From positions 23,671 to 87,670 of the forward strand of contig NZ_CAMLHO010000008.1 in assembly GCF_946479765.1 (NCBI RefSeq): 64,000 nt of DNA. Direction: 5' to 3'. The notes under the pieces were generated by a model. The model was not told the origin of the DNA. It did not search any database and saw only the letters and a list, made by a program, of their open reading frames with translations. Positions 27,486 through 40,371 of the stretch are shown in pieces. Positions within the stretch are counted from its first letter, which is position 1; the number at the start of each line of letters is the position of its first letter. Origin of the DNA: an uncultured Aliivibrio sp. Lineage in GTDB: Bacteria > Pseudomonadota > Gammaproteobacteria > Enterobacterales > Vibrionaceae. A program made the position numbers and the translations under genes.

Positions 27486-29723
27486 ATGGTCGCAGTTCGC
27501 GGAGCACATCTTAAGGAAAATGAAGAGTTCGAGTTAGGTGAATGGATCACCAGCCTTGAACAAGATAAAAACACCTCAAAAAAACTGACAGAGGTGTATA
27601 AGCAATGTGAAGAGCTAGTTGCTTCTCATAAAGAAGGACAGCTCTTGCTATGGCGTGGACGTGAGATGATCGAAATTTTGATCACCTTAAGTATGGACAA
27701 GCCAACACTTATTGCTGCTCAGTTATTCCCTTTGGTTTCATCTGGTGTTCTAGACAGAGAAGCGTTAACTGAGAATTACAATAAAGAAATTGAAAAATTG
27801 ATCGATGGCGTTGAAGAGATGGACGCGATTGGTCAACTAAATGCCTCTGTTGATGCAGAATCAACCTCTTCTCAAGTGGATAACATTCGTCGAATGCTAC
27901 TTGCTATGGTGGATGACTTCCGCTGTGTGATTATTAAATTAGCGGAGCGTATTTGTAATCTACGTGAAGTGAAAAATGAATCAGACGAAATCCGTCGAGC
28001 GGCAGCTAAAGAGTGTAATAACTTATACGCACCATTGGCGAACCGTTTAGGTATTGGACAGTTAAAATGGGAAATAGAAGATTACTCTTTCCGTTATCAG
28101 CATCCAGATACCTATAAAAAAATCGCTAAGCAATTGTCAGAGAGACGCATTGTTCGTGAGCAATACATCGACGATTTTGTCACTGGTTTAAGTGATGAAA
28201 TGGCAGGATACAACATCAATGCAGAAGTGAGTGGGCGTCCAAAACACATCTACAGCATTTGGCGTAAAATGCAGAAAAAAAGCTTGGCATTTGATGAGCT
28301 ATTTGATGTGCGTGCCGTTCGTATTATTGCTGACAAACTGCAAGATTGTTATGCCGCTCTTGGGGTTGTGCACACTAAATTTAAGCACTTACCAAGTGAG
28401 TTTGATGATTACGTCGCAAACCCAAAACCTAATGGTTACCAATCGATACATACTGTCGTATTGGGCCCTGAAGGGAAAACTATTGAGATCCAGATCCGAA
28501 CCAAGGATATGCACGAAGACTCCGAGTTAGGGGTTGCTGCACACTGGAAGTACAAGGAGGGCGCATCGAGCAACAGCCGCAGTGGTTACGATGAAAAAAT
28601 CACTTGGTTACGTAAACTGCTTGATTGGCAAGAAGAGATGTCAGACTCTGGTGAAATGCTGGATGAATTGCGAAGCCAAGTATTTGATGACCGAGTTTAT
28701 GCCTTTACCCCGCGTGGTGATGTGATTGATCTACCTATGGGTGCAACACCATTAGATTTTGCCTACCATATTCACTCAGAAGTAGGTCATCGTTGTATAG
28801 GTGCAAAAGTAGCAGGGCGAATCGTTCCATTTACGCATCAGCTAACCATGGGTGATCAGGTAGAGATCATTACCCAGAAAGAACCGAATCCATCGCGAGA
28901 TTGGTTAAATCCAACATTAGGCTTTGTTAATTCAGGTCGTGCTCGTGCAAAGATCAATGCGTGGTTTAGAAAACAGAGCCGAGAGAAGAACCTTGATGCA
29001 GGTAAAGAGATCCTAGAAGTTGAACTAGCAAAAATTGGAGGCACATTAAAAGATGCTGAGCGATATGCGTTGAAGCGTTTTAATGTTAATTCAACCGATG
29101 AGTTATTTGCTGGTGTGGGTAGTGGTGATCTTCGGATTAACCAAGTGATTAATCATATTAATGCGTTAATCAATAAACCAACAGCAGAACAAGAAGATCA
29201 AAAAGCATTAGCGCAACTGCAAGAGTCGGAAGCCAAAGCACAAGCACAAGCTCAACTTCAAAATAAGAAACGTAATGATGCCGTGGTGGTGGAAGGGGTT
29301 GATAATTTAATGACCCATCTTGCCCGTTGTTGTCAGCCGATCCCTGGAGATCCAATTTCAGGTTATATTACTCAAGGGCGTGGTATTTCAGTACACCGCA
29401 GCGATTGTGACCAACTTAATGAACTGCGCCATCATGCGTCAGAACGTATAATAGATACGGTATGGGGCAGTGGTTTCGCCGGGTCGTACATCTTAACATT
29501 GCGTATTACAGCAATGGACCGTTCAGGTTTATTAAAAGATCTAACTAGTTTGTTTGCCAATGAAAAAGTAAAAGTATCAGGGATGAAAAGTCGTAATGAT
29601 CATAAAAAACAACTGACGATCATGGATTTTGATCTTGAGGTTTTTAACGCAGATATTCTTGGTCGATTGCTAACACGTGTGGAGCAAGTAAAAGACGTAA
29701 TAGAAGCGATACGATTATCGTAA
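27486..29723 (+). CDS. relA: GTP pyrophosphokinase RelA
   Basis: RelA makes (p)ppGpp on ribosomes carrying uncharged tRNA. The 745-residue protein has the RelA layout: a degenerate HD hydrolase domain, the synthetase domain (RPKHIYSIWRKMQKKSLAFDELFDVRAVRI, then KPNGYQSIHTVVLGPEGK), a TGS domain (VYAFTPRGDVIDLPMGATPLDFAYHIH), a zinc-finger region with LARCCQPIPGDPISGY, and a C-terminal ACT domain. The HD metal site is altered (no HD pair near residues 60-90), which separates it from bifunctional SpoT. The E. coli order barA/rlmD-relA-mazG is interrupted here by a flagellin gene. Confidence 0.97.
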   Translation: MVAVRGAHLKENEEFELGEWITSLEQDKNTSKKLTEVYKQCEELVASHKEGQLLLWRGREMIEILITLSMDKPTLIAAQLFPLVSSGVLDREALTENYNKEIEKLIDGVEEMDAIGQLNASVDAESTSSQVDNIRRMLLAMVDDFRCVIIKLAERICNLREVKNESDEIRRAAAKECNNLYAPLANRLGIGQLKWEIEDYSFRYQHPDTYKKIAKQLSERRIVREQYIDDFVTGLSDEMAGYNINAEVSGRPKHIYSIWRKMQKKSLAFDELFDVRAVRIIADKLQDCYAALGVVHTKFKHLPSEFDDYVANPKPNGYQSIHTVVLGPEGKTIEIQIRTKDMHEDSELGVAAHWKYKEGASSNSRSGYDEKITWLRKLLDWQEEMSDSGEMLDELRSQVFDDRVYAFTPRGDVIDLPMGATPLDFAYHIHSEVGHRCIGAKVAGRIVPFTHQLTMGDQVEIITQKEPNPSRDWLNPTLGFVNSGRARAKINAWFRKQSREKNLDAGKEILEVELAKIGGTLKDAERYALKRFNVNSTDELFAGVGSGDLRINQVINHINALINKPTAEQEDQKALAQLQESEAKAQAQAQLQNKKRNDAVVVEGVDNLMTHLARCCQPIPGDPISGYITQGRGISVHRSDCDQLNELRHHASERIIDTVWGSGFAGSYILTLRITAMDRSGLLKDLTSLFANEKVKVSGMKSRNDHKKQLTIMDFDLEVFNADILGRLLTRVEQVKDVIEAIRLS

Positions 29724-29781
29724 TAAAATAAACGAATAACTTTTATTTTAAGTTGTTGATTAATAACAAAAATACATTTAA

Positions 29782-29817
29782 AAACCGAATGTTATTTATA
29801 ACATTCGGTTTTTTTTT
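29782..29817 (+). terminator. Terminator downstream of relA
   Basis: AAACCGAATGTTAT / ATAACATTCGGTTT is a perfect 14-bp stem followed by a run of T, 58 bases after the relA stop. It insulates the flagellin promoter. Confidence 0.93.
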
Positions 29818-29828
29818 GAAAAAAAATC

Positions 29829-29855
29829 TCAAGTTTTAAAATGTCAGGCCGTAAA
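29829..29855 (+). promoter_or_regulatory. Sigma-28 (FliA) promoter of the flagellin gene
   Basis: TCAAGTTT (29829-29836), then 11 bases, then GCCGTAAA (29848-29855) fits the FliA consensus TAAAGTTT-N11-GCCGATAA at 7/8 and 6/8 positions with the exact spacing. It lies 72 bases before the flagellin ATG and directly behind the relA terminator. Confidence 0.8.
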
Positions 29856-29926
29856 TAAATGTATCAACGATGAATTATAGGCTTCTTATCCTATAACAAT
29901 AAATGAAGCCGACCGGAGCACACATT

Positions 29927-31060
29927 ATGTCAATTTCAGTAAATACAAACATCTCAGCAATGACAGCACAACGTTACATGAATAATGCAACTGCTGCTCA
30001 AACTGATTCAATGGAGAAATTGTCTTCAGGTTCAAAAATCAACAGCGCTGCTGATGATGCTTCTGGTCTGCAAATTTCAAATCGTATGACAGCACAAACT
30101 CGTGGCTTGGACGTAGCTGTTCGAAATGCCAATGAGGGTATGTCAATGGCACAAACGGCTGAAGGCGCAATGAAAGAAACAACAAACGTACTTCAACGTT
30201 TACGTGACTTATCACTACAATCTTCAAACGGCTCAAATACTGATGCTGATCGCCAAGCAATGCAAGAAGAAGCAAGTTCATTAACTGATGAACTGAACCG
30301 TATTGCAGAGACTACATCTTTTGGTGGCACTCGCTTAATTAACGGTGAGTTTGGTACAAAATCTTTCCAAATTGGTGCTGATTCAGGTGAAGCAGTGGCA
30401 ATGACACTAAACAGCATGCGTGCTGATGAATCAACAATGGGTGGCAAATCTTACTTTGCAGAAGAAGGTCGTGATATCAACTGGACTGTGGGTAAAGAAA
30501 ATACGCAATTCAATGTGACATACAATGATAAGAGTGGTAACCCTCAAGAAATCAACATCTCAGCAAAATCGGGTGATGATATTGAAGAGTTAGCGACTTA
30601 CATTAATGGCCAGACAAACGAGCTAAGCGCTTCGGTTACTGAAGATGGCGTGCTTCAAGTATTCATGTCAGGTGAAACAATCTCTTCACCATTAGAGTTC
30701 AATGGTTCGCTAGCAAATGAATTAAAAATGGGTGGCGAGTCAGACGACACGGTTGCTTCAATGAGTTTGACTACTGTTGGTGGCGCACAGCGTTCAATTG
30801 ATGTTATTGATGCTGCACTAGAATACGTTGATGGTAATCGTGCTTCATTAGGTGCTTTCCAAAACCGTTTTGAAAGCGCGGTTAAAAACCTAACAAACAT
30901 TAACGAAAATATCACTGATTCTAATAGCCAAATTAAAGACACAGATTTTGCGAAAGAAACAACAAACTTAACTAAGACGCAAATTTTAAGTCAATCAAGC
31001 TCGTCAATTCTTGCACAAGCAAAACAAGCACCAAACATGGCAATGAGCTTATTAGGCTAA
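29927..31060 (+). CDS. Flagellin, solitary copy (FlaF-like)
   Basis: The 377-residue product has a complete flagellin N-terminal D0/D1 region ([20 protein letters not shown], then [22 protein letters not shown]), a variable centre with Vibrio-type [17 protein letters not shown], and the C-terminal D0 helix ([19 protein letters not shown]...AMSLLG). The track starts at 29903; the ATG at 29927 follows CCGGAGC and gives the standard N-terminus. V. fischeri is known to have six flagellins, five clustered and flaF elsewhere, so this may be flaF, but I cannot prove the paralogue. It lies between relA and mazG, with its own sigma-28 promoter and terminator. Confidence 0.92.
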   Translation: MSISVNTNISAMTAQRYMNNATAAQTDSMEKLSSGSKINSAADDASGLQISNRMTAQTRGLDVAVRNANEGMSMAQTAEGAMKETTNVLQRLRDLSLQSSNGSNTDADRQAMQEEASSLTDELNRIAETTSFGGTRLINGEFGTKSFQIGADSGEAVAMTLNSMRADESTMGGKSYFAEEGRDINWTVGKENTQFNVTYNDKSGNPQEINISAKSGDDIEELATYINGQTNELSASVTEDGVLQVFMSGETISSPLEFNGSLANELKMGGESDDTVASMSLTTVGGAQRSIDVIDAALEYVDGNRASLGAFQNRFESAVKNLTNINENITDSNSQIKDTDFAKETTNLTKTQILSQSSSSILAQAKQAPNMAMSLLG

Positions 31061-31101
31061 GATAATAGAAAGCCTTCTTATTTAAGGTGAATGATTTTTT
31101 A

Positions 31102-31138
31102 AAAAGCGATGACTATAATGGTCATCGCTTTTTTTGTT
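31102..31138 (+). terminator. Flagellin terminator
   Basis: AAAAGCGATGAC-tataatg-GTCATCGCTTTT with a trailing T run lies 41 bases past the flagellin stop and just before mazG. Confidence 0.9.
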
Positions 31139-31157
31139 TTTAATCGCAGGTAAATCT

Positions 31158-31979
31158 ATGACAAGCTCAAATAATCTTGAACAGTTACTTTCCATTATGG
31201 CGCAATTACGTGACAAAGAATCAGGTTGCCCATGGGATAAAAAACAGACGTTTGACTCTATTATTCCTCATACAATAGAAGAGACCTATGAAGTGGTGGA
31301 TGCGATCCATAAAAAGGATTGGAGTAATTTAAAAGAAGAGTTAGGCGATTTATTGTTTCAAGTGATTTTCTATTCTCAAATTGCCAAAGAAGAGCAGTTG
31401 TTTGATTTTAATGATGTACTTGAGACGTTAAATGAAAAGCTAGTTCGTAGGCACCCTCATGTGTTTGGGGATGACGTGTTCTCATCAGAAGAAGAAATAA
31501 CCGCCAATTGGGATAAAGTGAAGCAGCAAGAGCATCGAGATAAGGAAGGATTAGAAGAGGGTAAGCCGCAGCAAGAAAGTATCTTAGATTCAATTCCTAC
31601 AGCGTTACCGGGGTTATTACGAGCAAATAAAATCCAGAAGCAGTGTGCTAAAGTTGGTTTTGATTGGGATGAGCTGCAACCGGTTGCGGATAAAGTGAAT
31701 GAAGAGGTCGCAGAGGTACTTGAAGAGGCGTTCAAAATCCCAAGGGATGAAAAGAAGCTTGAAGAAGAATTGGGCGATTTACTTTTTGCTACTGTAAATT
31801 TTTCTCGTCATTTAGGAAAAAATCCTGAGCAAGCATTGTGTAAAGCAAATGATAAATTTGAGCGCCGTTTTCGTCAAATTGAAGCGAACGTCGCCAAAAA
31901 GAATAAAAAAATACAACAATGTGATTTAAATGAACTAGACTCAGAATGGGAAAATGTGAAGCGAAGCGAGCGGAATTGA
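31158..31979 (+). CDS. mazG: Nucleoside triphosphate pyrophosphohydrolase MazG
   Basis: MazG hydrolyses NTPs to NMP and pyrophosphate and in E. coli lowers (p)ppGpp-related stress and removes aberrant nucleotides. Two MazG domains are present: the first with GCPWDKKQTFDSIIPHTIEETYEVVDAI and EELGDLLFQVIFYSQIA, the second with VNEEVAEVLEEAFK and EELGDLLFATVNFSRHLG. The ATG at 31158 (MTSSNNLEQLL) follows CAGGTAA; the track start at 31134 is in the terminator and unlikely. It ends 130 bases before pyrG. Confidence 0.95.
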   Translation: MTSSNNLEQLLSIMAQLRDKESGCPWDKKQTFDSIIPHTIEETYEVVDAIHKKDWSNLKEELGDLLFQVIFYSQIAKEEQLFDFNDVLETLNEKLVRRHPHVFGDDVFSSEEEITANWDKVKQQEHRDKEGLEEGKPQQESILDSIPTALPGLLRANKIQKQCAKVGFDWDELQPVADKVNEEVAEVLEEAFKIPRDEKKLEEELGDLLFATVNFSRHLGKNPEQALCKANDKFERRFRQIEANVAKKNKKIQQCDLNELDSEWENVKRSERN

Positions 31980-32106
31980 TTTGGAGCAAAAAATAAATCA
32001 ATTAACTGTGATACTTTTCACGTTGTGGCGATAAAGCGGTTCTGGTATATTCATTTCCCGTCCAGATAATATCCATTTTATTCCTCATTACACCAATTTC
32101 AGGTAA

Positions 32107-33750
<1,644 letters not shown>

Positions 33751-33802
33751 TAGGATTTACGGGTAGCTGTCCAATGTTGTGGCAGCTATTTTTAGCTTTT
33801 AA

Positions 33803-35125
<1,323 letters not shown>

Positions 35126-35183
35126 TCTCAATTTTTGAGAATATGACTTAATTCTTTAATCGTTCGATTAGAATTTTGATATA

Positions 35184-35213
35184 AAAACCGTCTCATTTGA
35201 GGCGGTTTTTTTT
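35184..35213 (+). terminator. Enolase terminator
   Basis: AAAACCGTCTC-attt-GAGGCGGTTTT stem (one G-U pair) followed by a T run, 58 bases after the eno stop. Confidence 0.92.
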
Positions 35214-35302
35214 ATTTCCGTTAGACAGCTAGTGAAGTTCTAATGAGGGGTTGATATAGTTACCCTCAGCTTTTTTATCATTGTCAATTTTCCGGAGTAA
35301 CT

Positions 35303-35587
35303 ATGCGCGCATTGGCCATTTTATTATTAGCCACTTTAGGTTGGCTGCAATATACCTTATGGTTTGGGAAAAATGGGATGTCAGATTACGCACAAGTCTC
35401 AAATGACGTCACATTGCAAGAAGAAGTTAATCAAGGGTTACGTAATCGAAATGAGCAAATGTTTGCTGAAATTGATGACCTTAAAGACGGCTCTGAAGCA
35501 ATTGAAGAACGAGCTCGACATGAGTTGGGAATGATAAAAAAAGGCGAAACTTTTTATCGAATTATTGATGAAGACAGTGAGGGTTAG
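35303..35587 (+). CDS. ftsB: Cell division protein FtsB
   Basis: FtsB is a bitopic divisome protein that forms a complex with FtsL and FtsQ. The 94-residue product has a single N-terminal membrane helix ([20 protein letters not shown], residues 3-22), a periplasmic coiled coil ([28 protein letters not shown]) and the conserved [20 protein letters not shown]. Both length and motifs match the family. It is the first gene of a tight run ftsB-ispD-ispF-truD-surE-pcm-nlpD-rpoS. Confidence 0.96.
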   Translation: MRALAILLLATLGWLQYTLWFGKNGMSDYAQVSNDVTLQEEVNQGLRNRNEQMFAEIDDLKDGSEAIEERARHELGMIKKGETFYRIIDEDSEG

Positions 35588-35590
35588 GTG

Positions 35591-36307
35591 ATGACATCTT
35601 TACTTTCTTATTCTATTACTGCCATCGTACCTGCGGCGGGTGTTGGCAGTCGTATGAAAGCTGATCGCCCAAAGCAATATCTATTATTGAATGGAAAAAC
35701 GGTACTAGAGCACACCATTGAGCAATTGTTAGCTTACCCTTTAATCGATAAAGTGATCGTTTCAGTAACCGATGGCGACCCTTATTTTAACGAATTAAAC
35801 ATTGCAAAGGATAAGCGAGTTATTCGAGTGTCCGGTGGCAAAGAGCGTGCAGATTCAGTACTTTCAGGGTTAACTTACGTAAAAGATAATCAATTGAGTG
35901 AATGGGTTATGGTTCACGATGCCGCTCGTCCTTGTATTCGCCATAGTGATATTGAAAAGCTGATTGAAGCCGTGATACCTCACCATGTAGGTGGTATTCT
36001 CGCCTCACCAGTTAGGGATACGATGAAACAAGCGACACTTGATCAACAAATAGAGACAACCATTGATCGCAGTGTTTTGTGGCACGCTTTAACTCCTCAG
36101 CTTTTTACGACTGAACTTTTATATACAGCATTAAAAACAGGGTTAGATAAATCATTCTCAATTACTGATGAATCGTCAGCCATAGAATTAATGGGGTATC
36201 AGCCTAAACTCGTTCAGGGCCGTGCCGATAACCTAAAGATCACCCAACCAGAAGATCTTGATTTAGCTGAGTTCTACCTTCAAAAAATGAAAAAGGAAAC
36301 CAAATAA
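35591..36307 (+). CDS. ispD: 2-C-methyl-D-erythritol 4-phosphate cytidylyltransferase
   Basis: IspD couples MEP to CTP in non-mevalonate isoprenoid synthesis. The signature nucleotide-binding N-terminus [28 protein letters not shown] is present, with [25 protein letters not shown] and [12 protein letters not shown]. The track starts with a GTG at 35588; the ATG at 35591 three bases after the ftsB stop is preferred. Its stop overlaps the ispF start by one base. Confidence 0.97.
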   Translation: MTSLLSYSITAIVPAAGVGSRMKADRPKQYLLLNGKTVLEHTIEQLLAYPLIDKVIVSVTDGDPYFNELNIAKDKRVIRVSGGKERADSVLSGLTYVKDNQLSEWVMVHDAARPCIRHSDIEKLIEAVIPHHVGGILASPVRDTMKQATLDQQIETTIDRSVLWHALTPQLFTTELLYTALKTGLDKSFSITDESSAIELMGYQPKLVQGRADNLKITQPEDLDLAEFYLQKMKKETK

Positions 36308-36783
36308 TGAGAATTGGACACGGATTTGATGTACATAAATTTGGTGGTGAAGGCCCTGTCATTATTGGTGGCGTTAGTGTTCCCTATGATCAAGGTTTGA
36401 TTGCACATTCAGATGGTGATGTTGCATTGCATGCCCTTAGTGATGCATTGCTTGGTGCAATTGCCGAAGGGGATATAGGTCGTCATTTCCCTGATACTGA
36501 TGATAAATGGAAAGGTGCAGATAGTCGTGCCCTATTACGTGATGTCTACCGTCGTGTAAAAGAGAAAGGGTTAGTCTTAGGCAATGCAGACGTTACTATC
36601 ATTGCTCAAGCCCCTAAAATGGCCCCGCATATTCAAGCAATGTGCGCCGCAATTGCAGAAGATTTAGAAACAGAACTTGGTAATGTTAATGTAAAAGCGA
36701 CCACCACAGAGCGTCTCGGTTTTACAGGAAGAAAAGAAGGCATTGCTTGTGAAGCAGTAGTGCTGTTAGTTAACGCATCTTAA
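36307..36783 (+). CDS. ispF: 2-C-methyl-D-erythritol 2,4-cyclodiphosphate synthase
   Basis: IspF cyclises CDP-ME 2-phosphate, two steps after IspD. The zinc ligands are visible in [11 protein letters not shown] (Asp, His) and [17 protein letters not shown] (His). The C-terminal substrate site is [22 protein letters not shown]. It has 158 residues, as expected. Coupled translation with ispD keeps two steps of the same pathway together. Confidence 0.98.
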   Translation: MRIGHGFDVHKFGGEGPVIIGGVSVPYDQGLIAHSDGDVALHALSDALLGAIAEGDIGRHFPDTDDKWKGADSRALLRDVYRRVKEKGLVLGNADVTIIAQAPKMAPHIQAMCAAIAEDLETELGNVNVKATTTERLGFTGRKEGIACEAVVLLVNAS

Positions 36784-36798
36784 TTAGAGATACATTCT

Positions 36799-37845
36799 AT
36801 GTCAGACATCATGTCTAATTTTTCGTGGTTATACGGAAAACCAGTTGCAACAGGTAAATTAAAGCAATTACCTGAGCATTTTATTGTTAAAGAAGTACTA
36901 GGTTTTACGTTCACAGGAAAGGGTGAACACTTAATGGTTAAGATCCGTAAAACGGGTGAAAACACTAAGTACGTAGCGAACGAATTAGCGAAATTTTGTG
37001 GTGTAAAATCAAAAGATATTAGCTGGGCAGGCCTTAAAGATCGCCACGCAATTACTGAGCAATGGTTGAGCGTTCATTTGCCAAAAAGTGATCATCTGAA
37101 GTTTGCCTTATTTGAAGTTTCGCATCCCGGTGTTGAAATTTTAGAAATGACACGCCATAACAAAAAGTTACGTCCAGGTGATCTTCTAGGAAATAGCTTC
37201 CAGTTAATTGCCACTGAAGTTACTGACATGGACGATGTATTATCTCGTTTAGAGAAAGTTAAAGTGTCAGGTGTGCCTAACTACTTTGGTTCACAACGTT
37301 TTGGTCATGAAGGCAATAACGTAACAGAAGCACGTCGTTGGGGCCGTGAAAACGTTCGTACTCGTGATAATACAAAGCGCAGTTTCTATTTGTCTGCGGC
37401 TCGTTCATGGATCTTTAACCATATTGTTTCTCAAAGAATAACAGAGGGTTACTTCACTCAACCTGTTGATGGTGATATTCTACTTGATCAACATGGTCGT
37501 ACGGTTAATGAGAATGTAACCTCAGAAGAGAACATTCAAAAAATCCAGAAAGGTGAATGGTCAATCAGCGCTGCTTTAGCAGGCGATAATCAATTACCGA
37601 CAAGTGAGACGGCATTAGCGTTAGAGCAGCCACAACTGGATGCAGAACCTGACTTAATGGCATTGATCCGTGGTAACCGCATGCGTCATGAACGTCGTAG
37701 TGTTGAATTGCACCCTGAGAACCTAAGCTGGTCTACAGAGGGCGATACACTAACACTGAATTTCTCTTTATCATCAGGCAGTTTTGCTACGGTGATCGTA
37801 CGTGAATTACTGCAAGAGATTGAAGTAGAACGTACGTACGAATAA
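36799..37845 (+). CDS. truD: tRNA pseudouridine(13) synthase TruD
   Basis: TruD converts U13 of tRNA-Glu to pseudouridine. The catalytic Asp lies in ISWAGLKDRHAITEQWLS (about residue 82), preceded by the conserved EHLMVKIRKTGENT. The GVPNYFGSQRFGHEGNN motif marks the TRUD insertion. The 348 residues match E. coli (349). The ATG at 36799 has GAGAT upstream. It lies between ispF and surE as in E. coli. Confidence 0.97.
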   Translation: MSDIMSNFSWLYGKPVATGKLKQLPEHFIVKEVLGFTFTGKGEHLMVKIRKTGENTKYVANELAKFCGVKSKDISWAGLKDRHAITEQWLSVHLPKSDHLKFALFEVSHPGVEILEMTRHNKKLRPGDLLGNSFQLIATEVTDMDDVLSRLEKVKVSGVPNYFGSQRFGHEGNNVTEARRWGRENVRTRDNTKRSFYLSAARSWIFNHIVSQRITEGYFTQPVDGDILLDQHGRTVNENVTSEENIQKIQKGEWSISAALAGDNQLPTSETALALEQPQLDAEPDLMALIRGNRMRHERRSVELHPENLSWSTEGDTLTLNFSLSSGSFATVIVRELLQEIEVERTYE

Positions 37846-37875
37846 TTCAATTTAAGTTAAAGAAGCGAGATAAGA

Positions 37876-38640
37876 GTGAGCAAAAAATTACGCATATTAC
37901 TAAGTAATGATGATGGTGTCTTCGCGGAAGGGATAAATACTCTCGCGGCAGTATTATCAGATATTGCGCATATTACCATCGTCGCCCCTGATCGTAATCG
38001 CTCTGGTGCATCGAATTCACTCACTCTTGAGTCTCCGCTTCGAGTTCGTCAAATTGAAGATCATATTCATTCAGTGCAAGGCACACCAACGGATTGTGTG
38101 CACTTCGCATTGAATGAATTAATGAAAGATGATCTCCCTGATTTAATTATTACCGGAATAAATCACGGTGCAAATTTGGGTGATGATACGCTGTATTCAG
38201 GAACCGTTGCCGGAGCGACAGAGGGGCACTTTCTAGGGTTACCAGCAATCGCCATGTCCTTAGTTGGCAGTAAATACTTTGATACAGCAGCTCAAGTCGC
38301 TTTAGAGTTAGTGAACAATCATTTAAAAAAACCACTAACGACCAAAAGAGTACTAAACGTTAATGTACCTGATTGTGAGTATTCTCAAATAACCTCTTGG
38401 GAAGTTACCCGCTTAGGTGCGAGACATCACTCAGAGAGTATGATAAAAGACACCGATCCTCGTGGAGAAACTATTTATTGGTTAGGTCCTCCAGGAAAAA
38501 AACAAGACGCAGGTAAAGGCACAGATTTTTATGCCATCCAACATAATCAAGTGTCGATCACGCCACTGCAAGTTGATTTAACGGCTCATGATTCTTTAGC
38601 CAGTATGGCTGATTGGTTATCAATAGAGAGAATTAAGTAA
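37876..38640 (+). CDS. surE: 5'/3'-nucleotidase SurE
   Basis: SurE is a metal-dependent survival phosphatase acting on nucleoside monophosphates. The active-site opening [36 protein letters not shown]-like ([15 protein letters not shown]), the [11 protein letters not shown] segment and [24 protein letters not shown] are present. The start is GTG at 37876, preceded by AGCGAGATAAG. The stop overlaps the pcm start by one base. surE and pcm mutants of E. coli survive stationary phase poorly, fitting the link with rpoS. Confidence 0.96.
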   Translation: MSKKLRILLSNDDGVFAEGINTLAAVLSDIAHITIVAPDRNRSGASNSLTLESPLRVRQIEDHIHSVQGTPTDCVHFALNELMKDDLPDLIITGINHGANLGDDTLYSGTVAGATEGHFLGLPAIAMSLVGSKYFDTAAQVALELVNNHLKKPLTTKRVLNVNVPDCEYSQITSWEVTRLGARHHSESMIKDTDPRGETIYWLGPPGKKQDAGKGTDFYAIQHNQVSITPLQVDLTAHDSLASMADWLSIERIK

Positions 38641-39266
38641 TGGCTCATTCTCGTACCGCGCTACTTGAGCAGTTTTTGCGTCAACAAGGTATTCAAGATG
38701 AGGCTGTGCTTGCAGCAATACGAGCATTACCAAGAGAGCGCTTTATTCCTGAAGCTTTCGCGCATCAAGCCTATCAAAATAACGCGCTGCCTATTGGTGA
38801 AGGGCAATCTATCTCTCAACCTTATATCGTTGCTAAAATGACCGAGTTGTTATTGTTGCAACGAGATTCGAATGTATTGGAAATAGGTACAGGTTCTGGT
38901 TATCAAACCGCAGTATTAGCGCAGTTGCTTGATCATATTAATTCGGTTGAACGGATTAAATCACTGCAATGGAACGCCAAGCGATTATTGAAACAGCTGG
39001 ATATATATAATGTCTCAACAAAACACGCTGATGGGTGGCAAGGCTGGGCAAGCAAAAGCCCTTTTGATGCCATCATTGTCACCGCAGCCGCAAAGTCCAT
39101 TCCTAATGATTTATTATGGCAATTAAAGGATGGCGGTAGATTAGTGATCCCTATTGGTGAAGCTACTCAGCAATTATTACGTATTGTTCGACATGGTGAT
39201 GAGTTTCAATCTGAAATTATTGAAGATGTTCGTTTTGTCCCATTGGTCGCAGGTGAATTAGCATAA
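38640..39266 (+). CDS. pcm: Protein-L-isoaspartate O-methyltransferase
   Basis: Pcm methylates isoaspartyl residues to start repair of aged proteins. The 208-residue product shows [36 protein letters not shown], the SAM-binding [18 protein letters not shown] and [31 protein letters not shown]. It is coupled to surE and followed by nlpD after five bases. Confidence 0.97.
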   Translation: MAHSRTALLEQFLRQQGIQDEAVLAAIRALPRERFIPEAFAHQAYQNNALPIGEGQSISQPYIVAKMTELLLLQRDSNVLEIGTGSGYQTAVLAQLLDHINSVERIKSLQWNAKRLLKQLDIYNVSTKHADGWQGWASKSPFDAIIVTAAAKSIPNDLLWQLKDGGRLVIPIGEATQQLLRIVRHGDEFQSEIIEDVRFVPLVAGELA

Positions 39267-39271
39267 ACATA

Positions 39272-40315
39272 ATGAATAAAATGACCGTTATCTCCTCTCG
39301 CTTGTGGTTAATTACTGCAATAGTTAGCGTATTACTTTCAGGTTGCTCTATGGGACCTCATCGTCCTGCGCCTGTTTCAAGTGTTAATCAATCCTCTTCA
39401 TCTTATGCTGGAGCTGAACGCGGTAGTTATCGTGGTAGCTACTATCAAGTAGAGAAAGGAGATACGTTATATTTTATTTCCTATGTTACCAACAAAGATG
39501 TTAAAGAGCTGATTGCTTATAATGAATTAAAAGCCCCTTATGTGATCCACCCGGGTCAGAAAGTAAAATTATGGGGGCCAAAGTATGTCGCTCCAGCGTA
39601 TGGTGATGACGGGCATTCAGTAAATAAAAAAGGCGCGTCCTCAATAATCGTAGCCGCCGTTGTCGCTGTCCCCGCTTCTAATAGTAAATCTATCAGTAAG
39701 GCAGCGCCAAGCGTGTCGAGTAGCACAAACTCACCATCTGTACAAAAACAAAGCACAAAAAAGGTTGAAAACCCTAAACCTAAGGAGTATGTTGATTCTA
39801 ACAAATCGATAACATCTTCTAAGTCAAAGCCAGTTGAAAAGCCAAAGTCGGTTGCTAAACAAAAACCAATAGCGACACAAAAACCGATTGCTAAATCGAA
39901 GCCAATACCGAAACCGAAATCAAAACCAGTAGAAAAAAAATCGGAGAAGGTGGATTCTTGGTTATGGCCAACAAAAGGGCGAGTTATCGCTAAGTTTTCA
40001 ACAGGAGACCAAGGGAATAAAGGGGTTGATATTGCTGGCCAACGAGGTCAAGACATCATCTCTACTGCAAAAGGAACAGTGGTTTATGCGGGTAATGCAT
40101 TAAGAGGTTATGGCAATTTAATTATAATTAAACATAACGATGATTACTTAAGTGCATACGCTCATAACGAATCACTATTTGTTAAAGAAGGTCAAAATAT
40201 TACAGCGGGACAAAAAATCGCATCAATGGGTAGCTCAAGTACGAGCAGTGTTCGTTTGCATTTTGAGATCCGCTTTAGAGGGAAATCGGTAAATCCACAA
40301 CGGTATTTACCGTAA
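39272..40315 (+). CDS. nlpD: Murein hydrolase activator NlpD
   Basis: NlpD is a lipoprotein that activates the amidase AmiC at the septum. The signal peptide ends in the lipobox LLSGCS (acylated Cys about residue 25). A LysM domain follows (YYQVEKGDTLYFISYVTNKDVKELIAYN, about 57-100), then a long lysine/proline/serine linker with KPI/KPK repeats (about 150-225), and a C-terminal M23 domain. The M23 metal site is degenerate, with NKGVDIAG in place of HxGxD, as in known NlpD, so it is an activator rather than an enzyme. In E. coli the main rpoS promoter lies inside nlpD. Confidence 0.95.
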   Translation: MNKMTVISSRLWLITAIVSVLLSGCSMGPHRPAPVSSVNQSSSSYAGAERGSYRGSYYQVEKGDTLYFISYVTNKDVKELIAYNELKAPYVIHPGQKVKLWGPKYVAPAYGDDGHSVNKKGASSIIVAAVVAVPASNSKSISKAAPSVSSSTNSPSVQKQSTKKVENPKPKEYVDSNKSITSSKSKPVEKPKSVAKQKPIATQKPIAKSKPIPKPKSKPVEKKSEKVDSWLWPTKGRVIAKFSTGDQGNKGVDIAGQRGQDIISTAKGTVVYAGNALRGYGNLIIIKHNDDYLSAYAHNESLFVKEGQNITAGQKIASMGSSSTSSVRLHFEIRFRGKSVNPQRYLP

Positions 40316-40371
40316 CAGGGATGACATAGCTGAGTTGTAATGTCTTGCTGGACTCGCCATGGGGAGGCGCT

